Shown: positions 29,741-38,211 of the stretch, in pieces
Position numbering within the stretch: position 1 is the first letter of the stretch
Layout: each line of letters begins with the position of its first letter
Assembly (NCBI RefSeq): GCF_001027285.1
Contig: NZ_CP011509.1
Span: 4,286,501 to 4,350,500 of the forward strand
Source: Archangium gephyra
Lineage (GTDB): Bacteria > Myxococcota > Myxococcia > Myxococcales > Myxococcaceae
Length of the DNA: 64,000 bases
Reading direction: 5' to 3'
Program-made: the position numbers and the translations under genes
The notes under the pieces: generated by a model
The model's input: only the letters and a program-made list of their open reading frames with translations
The model's database searches: none
Told to the model about the DNA's origin: nothing

Positions 29741-31122
29741 TGCGAAGCCCTCTCTTCCTGAAGGGGAGGAGTCCATGCCGCGATGGCCGAGCACAGCGTG
29801 GCGATGATGAAGTAGTAGTAGTTGCAGAACGCCTGCTTGCTGAACGCGAAGAAGACCGTGAAGGTCATGGCCATCGCGGCGGCGAAGCCGGCGGGGGTCC
29901 GGGGGGCGCGCCAGAGCGAGAGCCCGAGGGCGGGCAGCACCACCGCGAAGCCGAGCCACGAGGGCGGCTGCTGGCCCGTCCGGGCGGCCCACCACGAGAG
30001 GTAGCTGAGCGCGTCCATGCGGAAGGGCTGGCGCATCTGGAAGCCCAGCAGGTCATTGAAGAGGGCCACCGGATCCAGCACGGCGAAGGGCAGCGTCACC
30101 ACCGCGGCGACCCCCGCGGCCTTCAGCAGGGTGCGGAGCGTCTCCCGCCACGGCTGGGGACCCGGGTACAGCAGCACCACGAGCGGGGCGGCGAGCACCA
30201 TGTAGTGCTTGACGGCGAAGAGCAGGCCCAGCGCCACCGGCAGGAAACGGGGCGCCCGGCACGCACTCCAGACGGTGGCGGCCACGAGCAGCGCCACGTA
30301 CGCGTCCGTCCACCCCTGCTCGAGCACGAAGAACGTCCGGGGCGTGAACAGGAAGACCACGGCGGCGACCTGGGCCCACTGTCCCGGCCGGCAGGTGCCC
30401 ATCAGCAGCGCGGCCAGCCCCATCGCCACCAGGTTGGTATAGCGGTAGTCCCCGGTCAGCAGGTGACCCACCCACGCCAGCATCAGGCTGAAGGGAGGGT
30501 AGGGGAAGCCCACCTGGAGCCGCCCGTTCACCACCAGCCCGGGCCCGTAGAACTGCTCGTGCCCGTAGATGTTCGGCATGGTGATGGCGAAGGGATTGAT
30601 GCCCTTGGCGAGCGCCTGGAAGGCCTCGACGTGGAACGTGTAGACGTCGATGAACGGGTTGGGCGAGTAGTGGATGATCCACGAGCCCAACGCCACATGG
30701 ACGCCCACCAGCACGGGCAGCCGCAGCCTCCCCAGCCAGGGCTTCCCACTCAGCCCCGCCCCGGCCAGCACCGCCGCCACCGCGATGCCCGTCAGGAAGG
30801 AGGTGAAGCCATTGCGGCCCGGCCGCAGGTAAACGGCGGGTGAGCTGGTGGCCAGGAAGATGAACTGACCGATGAGCCCGATGCCCAGCAGCAGGATCGT
30901 CGCCCGCTCGGCCCACTGGACGAGCCGCGCGTGCCGGGGCTCCGGCAGCACCACGGCCAGCAGCGAGGCCACCAGGGCCACCGTCAGCAGGGCCATCGAG
31001 TCCGGATGGCGGGCGCCGTTGCCGAACTGGACCGCGTAGCCCAACGTCACGGCCGCCACGGACAGCAGCGGCGCGAGGTGGGACCGCTCCCCCCCGGAGG
31101 CCTGGTGGGTGCCGGGGCTCAC
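29737..31122 (-). CDS. polytopic membrane protein, GT87-like (DUF2029) glycosyltransferase
   Basis: The 461-residue protein has about twelve hydrophobic segments. The segment FIDVYTFHVEAFQALAKGIN followed by NPFAITMPNIYGH, and the later FLFTPRTFFVLEQGWTDAYV and FAVKHYMVLAAPLV, resemble the catalytic loops of GT87-type polyprenyl-phosphate mannosyl/glucosyltransferases. This is pattern-based. The start is the GTG at 31122, one base after the stop of the GT2 gene; its own stop overlaps the start of the next membrane protein. The three genes form a compact operon for lipid-linked sugar transfer or polymer assembly. Confidence 0.7.
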   Translation of the reverse strand: MSPGTHQASGGERSHLAPLLSVAAVTLGYAVQFGNGARHPDSMALLTVALVASLLAVVLPEPRHARLVQWAERATILLLGIGLIGQFIFLATSSPAVYLRPGRNGFTSFLTGIAVAAVLAGAGLSGKPWLGRLRLPVLVGVHVALGSWIIHYSPNPFIDVYTFHVEAFQALAKGINPFAITMPNIYGHEQFYGPGLVVNGRLQVGFPYPPFSLMLAWVGHLLTGDYRYTNLVAMGLAALLMGTCRPGQWAQVAAVVFLFTPRTFFVLEQGWTDAYVALLVAATVWSACRAPRFLPVALGLLFAVKHYMVLAAPLVVLLYPGPQPWRETLRTLLKAAGVAAVVTLPFAVLDPVALFNDLLGFQMRQPFRMDALSYLSWWAARTGQQPPSWLGFAVVLPALGLSLWRAPRTPAGFAAAMAMTFTVFFAFSKQAFCNYYYFIIATLCSAIAAWTPPLQEERASQ

Positions 31123-31123
31123 T

Positions 31124-31921
31124 TCAACTCGCCTCCCGCTCGTCCTTGGCGGACTCGGGCTCCATCTGCAACCTGCGCCCGTTCTCGGCGAGGAACTTGG
31201 GGTGGATGAGCCCCAGCTTCATCATCCGGTACTGGGCCGCCGCCTCCAGCACGCCGAAGCCGTAGCGCACGCTCTTCATGAAGCCGATGGAGGACGACTG
31301 CTCCTCGTAGCGCGTGGGGCAGCTCACCTCGCCGATGCGGAAGCCGAACCGGATGGCCTGCACCAGCATCTGGTTGTCGAACACGAAGCCGTCGTCGTTC
31401 TCCTCGAGCGGCAGGGTGAGCAGCACCTCGCGCGAGAAGGCCCGGTAGCCCGTGTGGTACTCGCTCAGCTTCTGATCGACGAGGATGTTCTCCACGGCCG
31501 TCAGGAAGCGGTTGGCCACGAACTTGTAGAGCGGCATGCCGCCCGTGAGCGCCGTGTTGCCGAGGATGCGCGAGCCCAGCGCGACGTCATAGATGCCGCT
31601 GCTGATGACCGAGGCCATCGCGGGGATGAGCCGGGGGGTGTACTGATAGTCCGGGTGGACCATCACCACGATGTCCGCGCCGCGCCGGAGCGCCTCGGTG
31701 TAGCAGGTCTTCTGGTTGCCGCCGTAGCCCCGGTTCTTCGGGTGCACGACGGTGTGGATTCCCAGCGAGCGCGCGACCTCGGCCGTCCGGTCGCTGGAGC
31801 TGTCGTCGACGAGAATCACATCGTCCACGATGTCCTTGGGAATCTCTTCGTAGGTCTTCTTGACGGTGTGCTCGGCGTTGTAGCCGGGCATCACGACGCA
31901 GATCTTCTTGTTGTTGAGCAT
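31124..31921 (-). CDS. family 2 glycosyltransferase (DPM/polyprenyl-phosphate type)
   Basis: The 265-residue protein has the GT2 fold: [22 protein letters not shown] at the N-terminus, [44 protein letters not shown] in the DXD position, and [15 protein letters not shown] downstream. It lacks the C-terminal membrane anchors of many DPM synthases. A role in loading a sugar onto a polyprenyl phosphate is consistent with the two following polytopic GT-C-like genes, but this is inference. The ATG at 31921 is preceded by the purine-rich GGGGGA. It is separated by 81 bp from the coiled-coil gene upstream. Confidence 0.9.
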   Translation of the reverse strand: MLNNKKICVVMPGYNAEHTVKKTYEEIPKDIVDDVILVDDSSSDRTAEVARSLGIHTVVHPKNRGYGGNQKTCYTEALRRGADIVVMVHPDYQYTPRLIPAMASVISSGIYDVALGSRILGNTALTGGMPLYKFVANRFLTAVENILVDQKLSEYHTGYRAFSREVLLTLPLEENDDGFVFDNQMLVQAIRFGFRIGEVSCPTRYEEQSSSIGFMKSVRYGFGVLEAAAQYRMMKLGLIHPKFLAENGRRLQMEPESAKDEREAS

Positions 31922-32002
31922 GGGTGCATCCCCCCTGGTGCGCGCACGGGGGTCCTCGGAGAGGGCCCTCTCTAGCACGCTTCCAGGGGGTGGGAAGGGG
32001 GG

Positions 32003-32485
32003 CTACTTCTCGTCCGGGGTCCTGGCCTGCTTCCCCGTGCGCCGCGGGCGTGCCGGAGCCTCGGCGGGGGGAGGCGTCGGGGCCTGGGTGGCCGCCTGGG
32101 CGGCACGCAGGGTCTCCACCTCGGCACGCAGGCGGATCACCTCGGCGGAGAGCTGGGCGTACGAGTCGCGCACCTGGCCGTTGAAGACGCGCTGGCGCGA
32201 GAGGGCCTCGTTGATGAACACCTGGCACGTCTTGCGGAAGGCCCACTTGGCCACCAGCACCAGCTGGCCCGCGCCACCCCGGTGGGTGTGCAGCGGCAGC
32301 GCGCGCGTGGCGTCCGCGTTCTCCTCCAGCGCCTGGAGGTAGAAGGAGAGCGGATCCACCCGCGGCTCCACACCCTCCTCGGGCACGTCCGCCGGCTCGG
32401 AGGTGGACAGGCCCCTCGTGCGCAGGCGCTCCTCGATGCGCGCGAGCAGCTCGCGCGCGGGGATGTCCCGTCCCATCAGCTTCAT
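32003..32485 (-). CDS. small helical protein of the glycan cluster
   Basis: The 160-residue protein has a helical middle (about residues 40-125). A Trp/Lys/Arg-containing segment (LVLVAKWAFRKTCQVFINEAL) leads into a coiled coil (YAQLSAEVIRLRAEVETL), and a Pro/Ala-rich basic tail follows. A stretch with HTHRGGAGQLVLVAKW resembles N-terminal helical segments found in some O-antigen-cluster glycosyl- or methyltransferases. It may be a detached form of that region, possibly a membrane-docking or partner helix. There is no enzymatic motif. Its ATG at 32485 overlaps the stop of the double glycosyltransferase gene by four bases. Confidence 0.6.
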   Translation of the reverse strand: MKLMGRDIPARELLARIEERLRTRGLSTSEPADVPEEGVEPRVDPLSFYLQALEENADATRALPLHTHRGGAGQLVLVAKWAFRKTCQVFINEALSRQRVFNGQVRDSYAQLSAEVIRLRAEVETLRAAQAATQAPTPPPAEAPARPRRTGKQARTPDEK

Positions 32486-34728
32486 CGGCTCTTCTCCCTG
32501 AGGATGAGATCCATCTCTTCCCGGTAGGCGTCCACCACCCGGGGCCACGTGTACTTCGCGGCGTACGTCTTCGCCCGCCGGCTCAGCACGGCGCGCTGCT
32601 CACCCACCTCGCGCAGGCCCGTGATGAACGACTCCAGGTCCGTGTACGTCCGGCCCGCCCGGCTGCGCTCCACCTGGCCCACCAGCACCTCCGAGTGCCC
32701 GTTGACCAGCACCGGCGTGCCCGAGGCGAAGGCCTCCAGCGTGAGCAGCGAGAGGCTCTCGAAGCGCGAGGGCACCGCCACCGCCAGCGCTCCGGCCAGC
32801 GCGTCGTACTTGTCCTGCTCGCCGATGCGGCCCACGTGACGCACACCCTCGCCACGCAGCTCCATGTGCGCCTCGCCCGCGAGCACCAGGTCCGGCGCGT
32901 CGTGGAAGCGCGCACGCAGCGCCCGGTGGTGCGCGAGCAGCTCGGGGATGCCCTTGCCGGCCTCCAGCCGCCCCACGTACAGCAGGTACGGGTTGCGCAC
33001 GCCGTACTGCTCGCGGAAGCGCTGGGGGTCCACCTTCGCCGGCACGTCCACCCCCACGCCCACCACCCGCGCGGGCGCATGGTCCGGGTAGTACCGGCCG
33101 ATGAGCTCCACCTCCTCGGGCGTGTTGCACAAGAGGGCGCGCGGGCGCTCGAAGACGTCCGAGTACACGCCGAAGCGGATGGGCGGCTCGTCGTGCGCCG
33201 TGGGGACGATCAGCGCCCGGTCCGCCACCATCGGCAGGCCCCACACCGTGGGCGCGTACAGGTAGGTGAAGAAGACGAAGCCGTCGTAGTCCGCCCCGTG
33301 CGCGTCCAGGTGCTCCAGCAGCCCGGGCACCACCGGGCCCTGCTCGGCCACCCAGTGCTCCTCGCGCAGCCGCTCGTTGGGCTTGTCGAAGACCTGCTTG
33401 GACAGCGCGTTGAAGGGACGGATGTTCCGCACCCGCGTCACCGGGAAGCGCAGCACCTTCACGCGCTCCACGTGCGCGTCCTGCTCCTCGCCCGGCGGGA
33501 AGACGTTCTCCCACGTGAGGTGGTTCTTCGCGCACGTGGTGAGCACCGTCAGATCCCAGTGCGGCGCGAGCTGCTCCACCACCTGCTGCGCGTGGCGCTC
33601 GGCTCCGCCCGTCACCTCGCCGTAGCGCTGCACCACCACGCCCACCCGGGGCTTCTTCTTCGCCGACGGGGCACGGCGCCGGGGGCGCTTGTCCTCGCCC
33701 AGGGCCTTCGCGAGGGCCTTCTGGCTCTCTTCCGCGGAGAAGTGCTTGAGCCGCCGGGCCTGTCCCGCGAGCAGGCGCTCGCGCAGGGACGCGTCCTCGC
33801 ACATGTCCACCACCAGCTCGGCGAGGAAGGCGAAGCGCTTCTGATCGAAGGCGATGCCCGCGCCCCCGAGTGTCTCGGGCACGGCCGCCGCCGCGTAGGC
33901 CAGCACCGGCACCTCGGCGGCCATGGCCTCGATGAGCGGGACGCCGAAGCCCTCGTGCTCGCTCATGGAGACGAAGACGTCTGCCGTGCGGTACGCGGCC
34001 ACCAGCTCCGCGTGGTTGAGCCTCCCGAGGAAGTGCACCCCGGTCAGCTCGCGCGCCCTGTGCTGGAGCGACTTGAAGTAGCGGCTGCCCGGCTCGTAGC
34101 CACCCACTACCAGCAGGCGCGCCTCGGGCCGCAGCCGGAGCAGCTCCGCGTGCAGCGCCAGCAGGTCCTCGAAGCGCTTGTGCGGCGCCACCCGGCTCAC
34201 CGAGAGCACCACCGGGCCCGTTCCGGACAGTCGCGCCAGCAGCGCCTTGTCCGCGTTGGACTCGGAGAAGCGCTGGGGCTCGACGAAGAGCGGGACGGTG
34301 TGGACGTCGTGGTAGCCGGCCTCGCGCAGCTCGGCGCAGTTGTAGTCCGACACGCCGATGGCCACGTCCGCGAAGGGGGCCATGGCGGCCAGCTGCGCCC
34401 GCCCCGTGAGGAGCGCCTCGGCCAGCGGGGTGCCCGTGTAGTAGCGCGCGGGGCTGATGTTGTGGAAGACGACGCCCCGGCGGCAGGGCAGGTGCATCAG
34501 CCGGCTGCTCAGCGGCGAGGCGATGCCGTGGTGGTAGAGGACGAGGTCGTCCGGACCGGGACGCAGCGCCGAGACGGGGTGCGCCAGGGACTCGAGGCCG
34601 GCACCGACCTCGCCCGCGTAGAGCTCGCCGGAGTGGCCCAGCCGGCGCAGCAGCAGCTGCAGGTGCAGCGCCGCCTGTCCGGAGGCGTCGCCCGCCACGA
34701 AGCTCGGAATCAGCTGATGGACCGCCAT
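32482..34728 (-). CDS. double-domain GT4 glycosyltransferase
   Basis: The 748-residue protein contains two GT-B glycosyltransferases in one chain. The first (about residues 1-350) has VVLSVSRVAPHKRFEDLLAL and SEHEGFGVPLIEAMAAEVPV. The second (about 370-748) has VGVVVQRYGEVTGGAERH at its N-lobe, then LLYVGRLEAGKGIPELL and PSRFESLSLLTLEAFASGTPV in the donor-binding lobe. Both retain the E-x7-E region typical of retaining GT4 enzymes. A Lys/Arg-rich linker (about residues 350-372) joins them. Two consecutive transfers by one protein is inferred. ATG 34728 lies 31 bp from a divergent GT4 gene. Confidence 0.88.
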   Translation of the reverse strand: MAVHQLIPSFVAGDASGQAALHLQLLLRRLGHSGELYAGEVGAGLESLAHPVSALRPGPDDLVLYHHGIASPLSSRLMHLPCRRGVVFHNISPARYYTGTPLAEALLTGRAQLAAMAPFADVAIGVSDYNCAELREAGYHDVHTVPLFVEPQRFSESNADKALLARLSGTGPVVLSVSRVAPHKRFEDLLALHAELLRLRPEARLLVVGGYEPGSRYFKSLQHRARELTGVHFLGRLNHAELVAAYRTADVFVSMSEHEGFGVPLIEAMAAEVPVLAYAAAAVPETLGGAGIAFDQKRFAFLAELVVDMCEDASLRERLLAGQARRLKHFSAEESQKALAKALGEDKRPRRRAPSAKKKPRVGVVVQRYGEVTGGAERHAQQVVEQLAPHWDLTVLTTCAKNHLTWENVFPPGEEQDAHVERVKVLRFPVTRVRNIRPFNALSKQVFDKPNERLREEHWVAEQGPVVPGLLEHLDAHGADYDGFVFFTYLYAPTVWGLPMVADRALIVPTAHDEPPIRFGVYSDVFERPRALLCNTPEEVELIGRYYPDHAPARVVGVGVDVPAKVDPQRFREQYGVRNPYLLYVGRLEAGKGIPELLAHHRALRARFHDAPDLVLAGEAHMELRGEGVRHVGRIGEQDKYDALAGALAVAVPSRFESLSLLTLEAFASGTPVLVNGHSEVLVGQVERSRAGRTYTDLESFITGLREVGEQRAVLSRRAKTYAAKYTWPRVVDAYREEMDLILREKSR

Positions 34729-34759
34729 AGGGGCACCCTGCCTATCACAGCACCGTGCT

Positions 34760-35863
34760 ATGAGGCGCACCGTGTCAAAGGGTCCTGTCGCTTTCGATGC
34801 GAGTCTCTGGGACGAGCCCACCACGGGCATCGGTCTCTACACCCGCTGTCTGGCCAAGGGCCTGGAAGCCCGGGGCGTTCGCCTGGAGCGGCTGGGCGCC
34901 CGGGTTTCTGGGGAGGACCCCCGGGGTCACCTGGGGCGCACCGCCTACGTGCTGGGCCGGCTTCCCCAGGTGCTGAGGGGCTCGGAGGCGCGGGTGTACC
35001 ACGCGCTGGGCAACTTCAACCTTCCGCTGGTTCGCCTTCCGGGCAAGGCGTACGTCGTCACCGTTCACGATCTGATTCCCCTGCTGATGCCCGAGACGGT
35101 GTCCCGCGCCTACCGCTGGCAGTTCCGCCTGTGGCTGGCCCGGAGCGTCCGGGTGGCGGACCGAATCCTCTGCGTGAGCGCGTGCACCCGGGATGATCTG
35201 CTGGCGCGCCACCCCGAGGCCGAGGGCAAGGTGTCGGTGGTCTACAACGGGGTGGACCACGTGGACGGCCAGGTGCCGGATGCCACCGCGCAGGCCCAGC
35301 TGCGCACGCTGTCGCTGCCGGAACGGTACGTGCTGTACGCGGGCTCGCTGGACGTGCGGAAGAACGTGAGCCTGGTGCTGGACGCGCTCGAGCGGCTGAA
35401 GGCGCGGGGACGGCCGGTGTCGCTGGTGATGGCGGGGCAGAGCTGGTTCGGCTCGGGGGCGGTGGAGACGCGCGTGGCGCGCATGCGCTCGGAGGGGCAC
35501 GACATCCGCTCGCTGGGGTACCAGTCCGAGGCGGTGTTCTTCGAGCTGATGCGGCGGGCGACGGTGTTCGCGTTCCCCTCGAAGTACGAGGGCTTCGGGC
35601 TGCCGCCGCTGGAGGCCATGAGGCTGGGGACGCCGGCCATCGTGTCCACGACGGGGGCCACGCCGGAGGTGTGCGGCGAGGGCGCGCTGGCGGTGCGGCC
35701 GGATGATGCCGAGGGCCTGGCGGAGGCGATGGACCGGCTGCTGCGCTCGGACACGGAGCGGCGGCGCTGGGCGGAGGAGGGGAAGCGTCAGGCGGCCCTG
35801 TTCACCTGGGCGCGCTGCGCGGACGAGACGCTCGCGGCCTATGAGGCGGTACCGGGGCGATAG
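34760..35863 (+). CDS. GT4 family glycosyltransferase
   Basis: The 367-residue protein has a single GT-B fold. The N-lobe includes TTGIGLYTRCLAKGL and VVTVHDLIPLLMPE, and the C-lobe includes YVLYAGSLDVRKNVSLVLDAL and FPSKYEGFGLPPLEAM, with a full E-x7-E motif and LGTPAIVS. It resembles mannosyl/rhamnosyl-type GT4 enzymes of exopolysaccharide and O-antigen loci. ATG 34760 is given; a GTG at 34772 has a better SD (GAGG) and may be the true start. It is divergent from the double GT4 gene and marks the right end of the glycan cluster. Confidence 0.9.
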   Translation: MRRTVSKGPVAFDASLWDEPTTGIGLYTRCLAKGLEARGVRLERLGARVSGEDPRGHLGRTAYVLGRLPQVLRGSEARVYHALGNFNLPLVRLPGKAYVVTVHDLIPLLMPETVSRAYRWQFRLWLARSVRVADRILCVSACTRDDLLARHPEAEGKVSVVYNGVDHVDGQVPDATAQAQLRTLSLPERYVLYAGSLDVRKNVSLVLDALERLKARGRPVSLVMAGQSWFGSGAVETRVARMRSEGHDIRSLGYQSEAVFFELMRRATVFAFPSKYEGFGLPPLEAMRLGTPAIVSTTGATPEVCGEGALAVRPDDAEGLAEAMDRLLRSDTERRRWAEEGKRQAALFTWARCADETLAAYEAVPGR

Positions 35864-36028
35864 CAGACGCCACATCGTCAGATCGACCACGGCCTTTGTC
35901 TAGTAGACGCGTGAGGGCTCTGGAGAGCCATGCGCTCCCTCTTTGCGCCGGTTCAGGGTTGAGCCGTTGGTATGAAACAGAGCACGAGAGCCAATTTCGC
36001 AGTTTTGGACCCGAAGAGGGGCGCTCCG

Positions 36029-37111
36029 ATGATGACATACGTATTCAGGCATGTTCTGGCATTGGTGGTGTGTCTGTTCTGTCTTGGGATTGGAACCGCT
36101 CATGGTGCGTCGATCAAGATCGACGCTACGGCACTCACCCCCCAGAGTTTTCTGTTTGATTATAAAGGGGCATGGTTCAGCACCCAAGTGATTGGTTCGC
36201 ATGAACTCCCGGCGGGTCCCCATGCCTTGGTGACGAGCCACGGTGCAGGGGGTTACCACTCGACGCCTTTTACCGTGATGTCAGACGGAACCGTGGACTA
36301 CTCGTCGGAAAATGATTTGATCCTGGGCGGCCGCGGAACAGACACTCTCGTCGTCAAAGGTGTGGTCGTCCGGCTCGATGCGACAGCACTCAGTTACCAG
36401 GTCGTCGAGATCTTTGGTTGGCGAAATCCAGCGCCTGTGATTGTGCTAACGGTCATGCCTGGTGTTCACGCGCTCGTCGCTCCGTCCGGCTACGCTGGTT
36501 ATAATTATGTCGTTTTCAAGGTGAATCCAAATGGGTCGGTGGACTACGAGCCTGCATGGGACGGCGTCTTGGAGGGACGCGGAACATCAACGCTGGTACT
36601 CAAGGGGCGAAGCATCACAGTCAATGCCCGCGCGCTCAGTAGCGGGGTAATAGATGTGAATGGGAGTGTATGGCGTGAGACGTGCGGTGTGCTCAATCTC
36701 AACTTGATACCAGGCCGCCACGGCATCAACGTGCCTGCAGCGGCTTATAACTATACCCTTTTCACGCTCAAACTCGAGGATGGGACCATTGATTATGCAC
36801 CAGGTATGGACCATGTCCTCGCTGGGCGAGGAACGGCGACCCTGTTGGTCCGCGGGACCGTCGTTTTCATCGACGCGCGCGGCATCAAGGACGCGATCAT
36901 CACCGTGGACGGAGCAGCTGGGATGCCCACGCGCCACATTCTGCCGCTTGTTCTCATGCCTGGACGCCACTCCATTCAGAGAGCCGCAGCGGGCGGAGGG
37001 TCTTCCTTGAGCCACTTCGATGTCACGGACGATGGCAAGGTGAACTACGACTCCAGCGCGGATGCTCTGTTCGAAGGTCGCAACACGAATACCCTCAGGC
37101 TGCTCGAGTGA
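36029..37111 (+). CDS. secreted protein built of four ~83-residue repeats, family unknown
   Basis: The 360-residue protein has a signal peptide (VFRHVLALVVCLFCLGIG, cleavage probably near residue 26) and then four tandem repeats at about residues 28-111, 112-193, 194-276 and 277-360. Each repeat has a PGxHxL/I segment, then DGTVDY / NGSVDY / DGTIDY / DGKVNY (residues 86, 168, 251, 335), and ends with GRGTDTL / GRGTSTL / GRGTATL / GRNTNTL (101, 183, 267, 350). They look beta-rich. I recognise no family. ATG 36029 has SD AGAGGGG about eight bases upstream. Codon third positions are much richer in A/T than in neighbouring genes, suggesting transfer. It precedes a toxin-immunity locus on the opposite strand. 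Confidence 0.75.
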   Translation: MMTYVFRHVLALVVCLFCLGIGTAHGASIKIDATALTPQSFLFDYKGAWFSTQVIGSHELPAGPHALVTSHGAGGYHSTPFTVMSDGTVDYSSENDLILGGRGTDTLVVKGVVVRLDATALSYQVVEIFGWRNPAPVIVLTVMPGVHALVAPSGYAGYNYVVFKVNPNGSVDYEPAWDGVLEGRGTSTLVLKGRSITVNARALSSGVIDVNGSVWRETCGVLNLNLIPGRHGINVPAAAYNYTLFTLKLEDGTIDYAPGMDHVLAGRGTATLLVRGTVVFIDARGIKDAIITVDGAAGMPTRHILPLVLMPGRHSIQRAAAGGGSSLSHFDVTDDGKVNYDSSADALFEGRNTNTLRLLE

Positions 37112-37274
37112 GCTGTCGGGCACCTCGTGGACTCCGAGCAGGAGGCACGGAGCAGGGGACGCGTGCGGCGCACGGAGAGCTTCGTGGACGACTACGCCGT
37201 TCAGTGGTCCGCTCGAGGCAGGGTGGAACTCGTACCCTGCGCCAGCTCGAGGGGGTAGACGCGCCATGAGCTGC
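37112..37274. other. non-coding remainder of the 37.1-37.6 kb gap
   Basis: Beyond the acetyltransferase remnant to its right, this stretch shows no gene, repeat or terminator that I can support. Reading frames here are short and non-conserved in appearance. Confidence 0.4.
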
Positions 37275-37511
37275 CGGGTGAGCGATCTTGGCGTGGCGCA
37301 CGCCACCGCGTACGAGTGTCACCGTCCCAAGCACTCCCGCCTGTTCCTCTCTCGCCACGAGCAGATGCCCTTCGGTGGCGAGTGGCTCCGCGTGACGGAG
37401 GGCGGAGGTGCGCTCGACGGGAGAGAATCCCTCGCCCACGTAGACGTTCACCAGCAACTCGCCGACCTCGGTGTACTCCTCCGGGCGTGCCGTAAGCCCT
37501 CCATCCCTGGG
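37275..37511 (-). pseudogene. GNAT acetyltransferase remnant (5' part only)
   Basis: Reading the minus strand from 37511 gives TARPEEYTEVGELLVNVYVG, then HLLVAREEQAGVLGTVTLV and RHAKIAHP, which match the first half of a GNAT N-acetyltransferase (N-terminal helix, then the strand with GTVTLV). The frame is preceded by an in-frame TAA (37512-37514) with no usable ATG, and the acetyl-CoA-binding R/Q-x-x-G-x-G/A loop and C-terminal half are missing. It is therefore a decayed fragment. It lies between the repeat protein and the immunity genes, as expected for an island boundary. Confidence 0.6.
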
Positions 37512-37590
37512 TTATTCGCCACGTCGTCCGCTCCGCTCGAAGATGTTCGAACCGCGCTGGAATCCATAGGCTCTGACTTCATTGTGACTC

Positions 37591-38199
37591 TCATACTTCG
37601 ATGAATCTGGTCCCGGTGACGTGTTCCTGCTCCAGGACTTCCTTGATGTCCTGGGAGACGACGAGCGCCACGAGCCATCCCCAGGTCCGGAAGATGCGGG
37701 CACCTTCGACCTTCGCTGGGTCGATGCGCATGTCGTAGACGGCCCGGTAGGTTCCGACCTTCTTGGGTTGTCCATCCTCGGGTTTCCAGTGCATCACCTC
37801 ACTGCAGCGAGCGTCGTCGATGCAGCGTACGACTCGGGTGACATTGAGGATGACCCAGGGCTCTGGGCGTGAGGCGATTCTCGCTGGAAGGAACTGCACG
37901 TCCTTTGTTCCCAGGCGCTCGAAAATGCGCACGACGTGCTCGGGGACGACCGGGATGCCCAGTGCCGAGATGTTGAAGTCGAGTGGGCTTCCCGCAGGTT
38001 GGGCGATCCGGAACGTGGGTGACTCAGCGATGTCCGTCACGTCGAGACGCTGCCCGTCCGTGTATCGCCAGGGGTCATCGAGTCTTGCGCCTTGTTTATC
38101 GAACGGACCTTGAAACACCCAACCGTCAGTGCCGTTTGGAGCGTAAACGTTTTGGATGAGTCGGAAATAGGCTGAGCGGGTGGTATCGAGAAAATTCAT
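37591..38199 (-). CDS. Imm11-family immunity protein, copy 2
   Basis: The 202-residue protein matches the Imm11 (MXAN_0049-type) immunity family by pattern: an N-terminal YFRLIQNVYAP, GPFDKQGARLDDPWRY, the hydrophobic SPLDFNISALGIPVV, VVRCIDDARCSEV, GTYRAVYDMRIDPAKVEGAR and WGWLVALVVSQDIKEVLEQ. It would bind and neutralise the toxin encoded just upstream. It is a close paralogue of the preceding gene: the two are the same length, apparently collinear without gaps, and exactly 621 bp apart. ATG 38199 is used, twelve bases after the stop of copy 1. Confidence 0.82.
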   Translation of the reverse strand: MNFLDTTRSAYFRLIQNVYAPNGTDGWVFQGPFDKQGARLDDPWRYTDGQRLDVTDIAESPTFRIAQPAGSPLDFNISALGIPVVPEHVVRIFERLGTKDVQFLPARIASRPEPWVILNVTRVVRCIDDARCSEVMHWKPEDGQPKKVGTYRAVYDMRIDPAKVEGARIFRTWGWLVALVVSQDIKEVLEQEHVTGTRFIEV

Positions 38200-38211
38200 G
38201 CGTCGTGGCAA

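Noticed and set aside
37095-37274. C-terminal half of the GNAT gene in another frame
   Set aside because: Frames beyond 37275 give no acetyl-CoA-binding loop or recognisable GNAT C-terminus.
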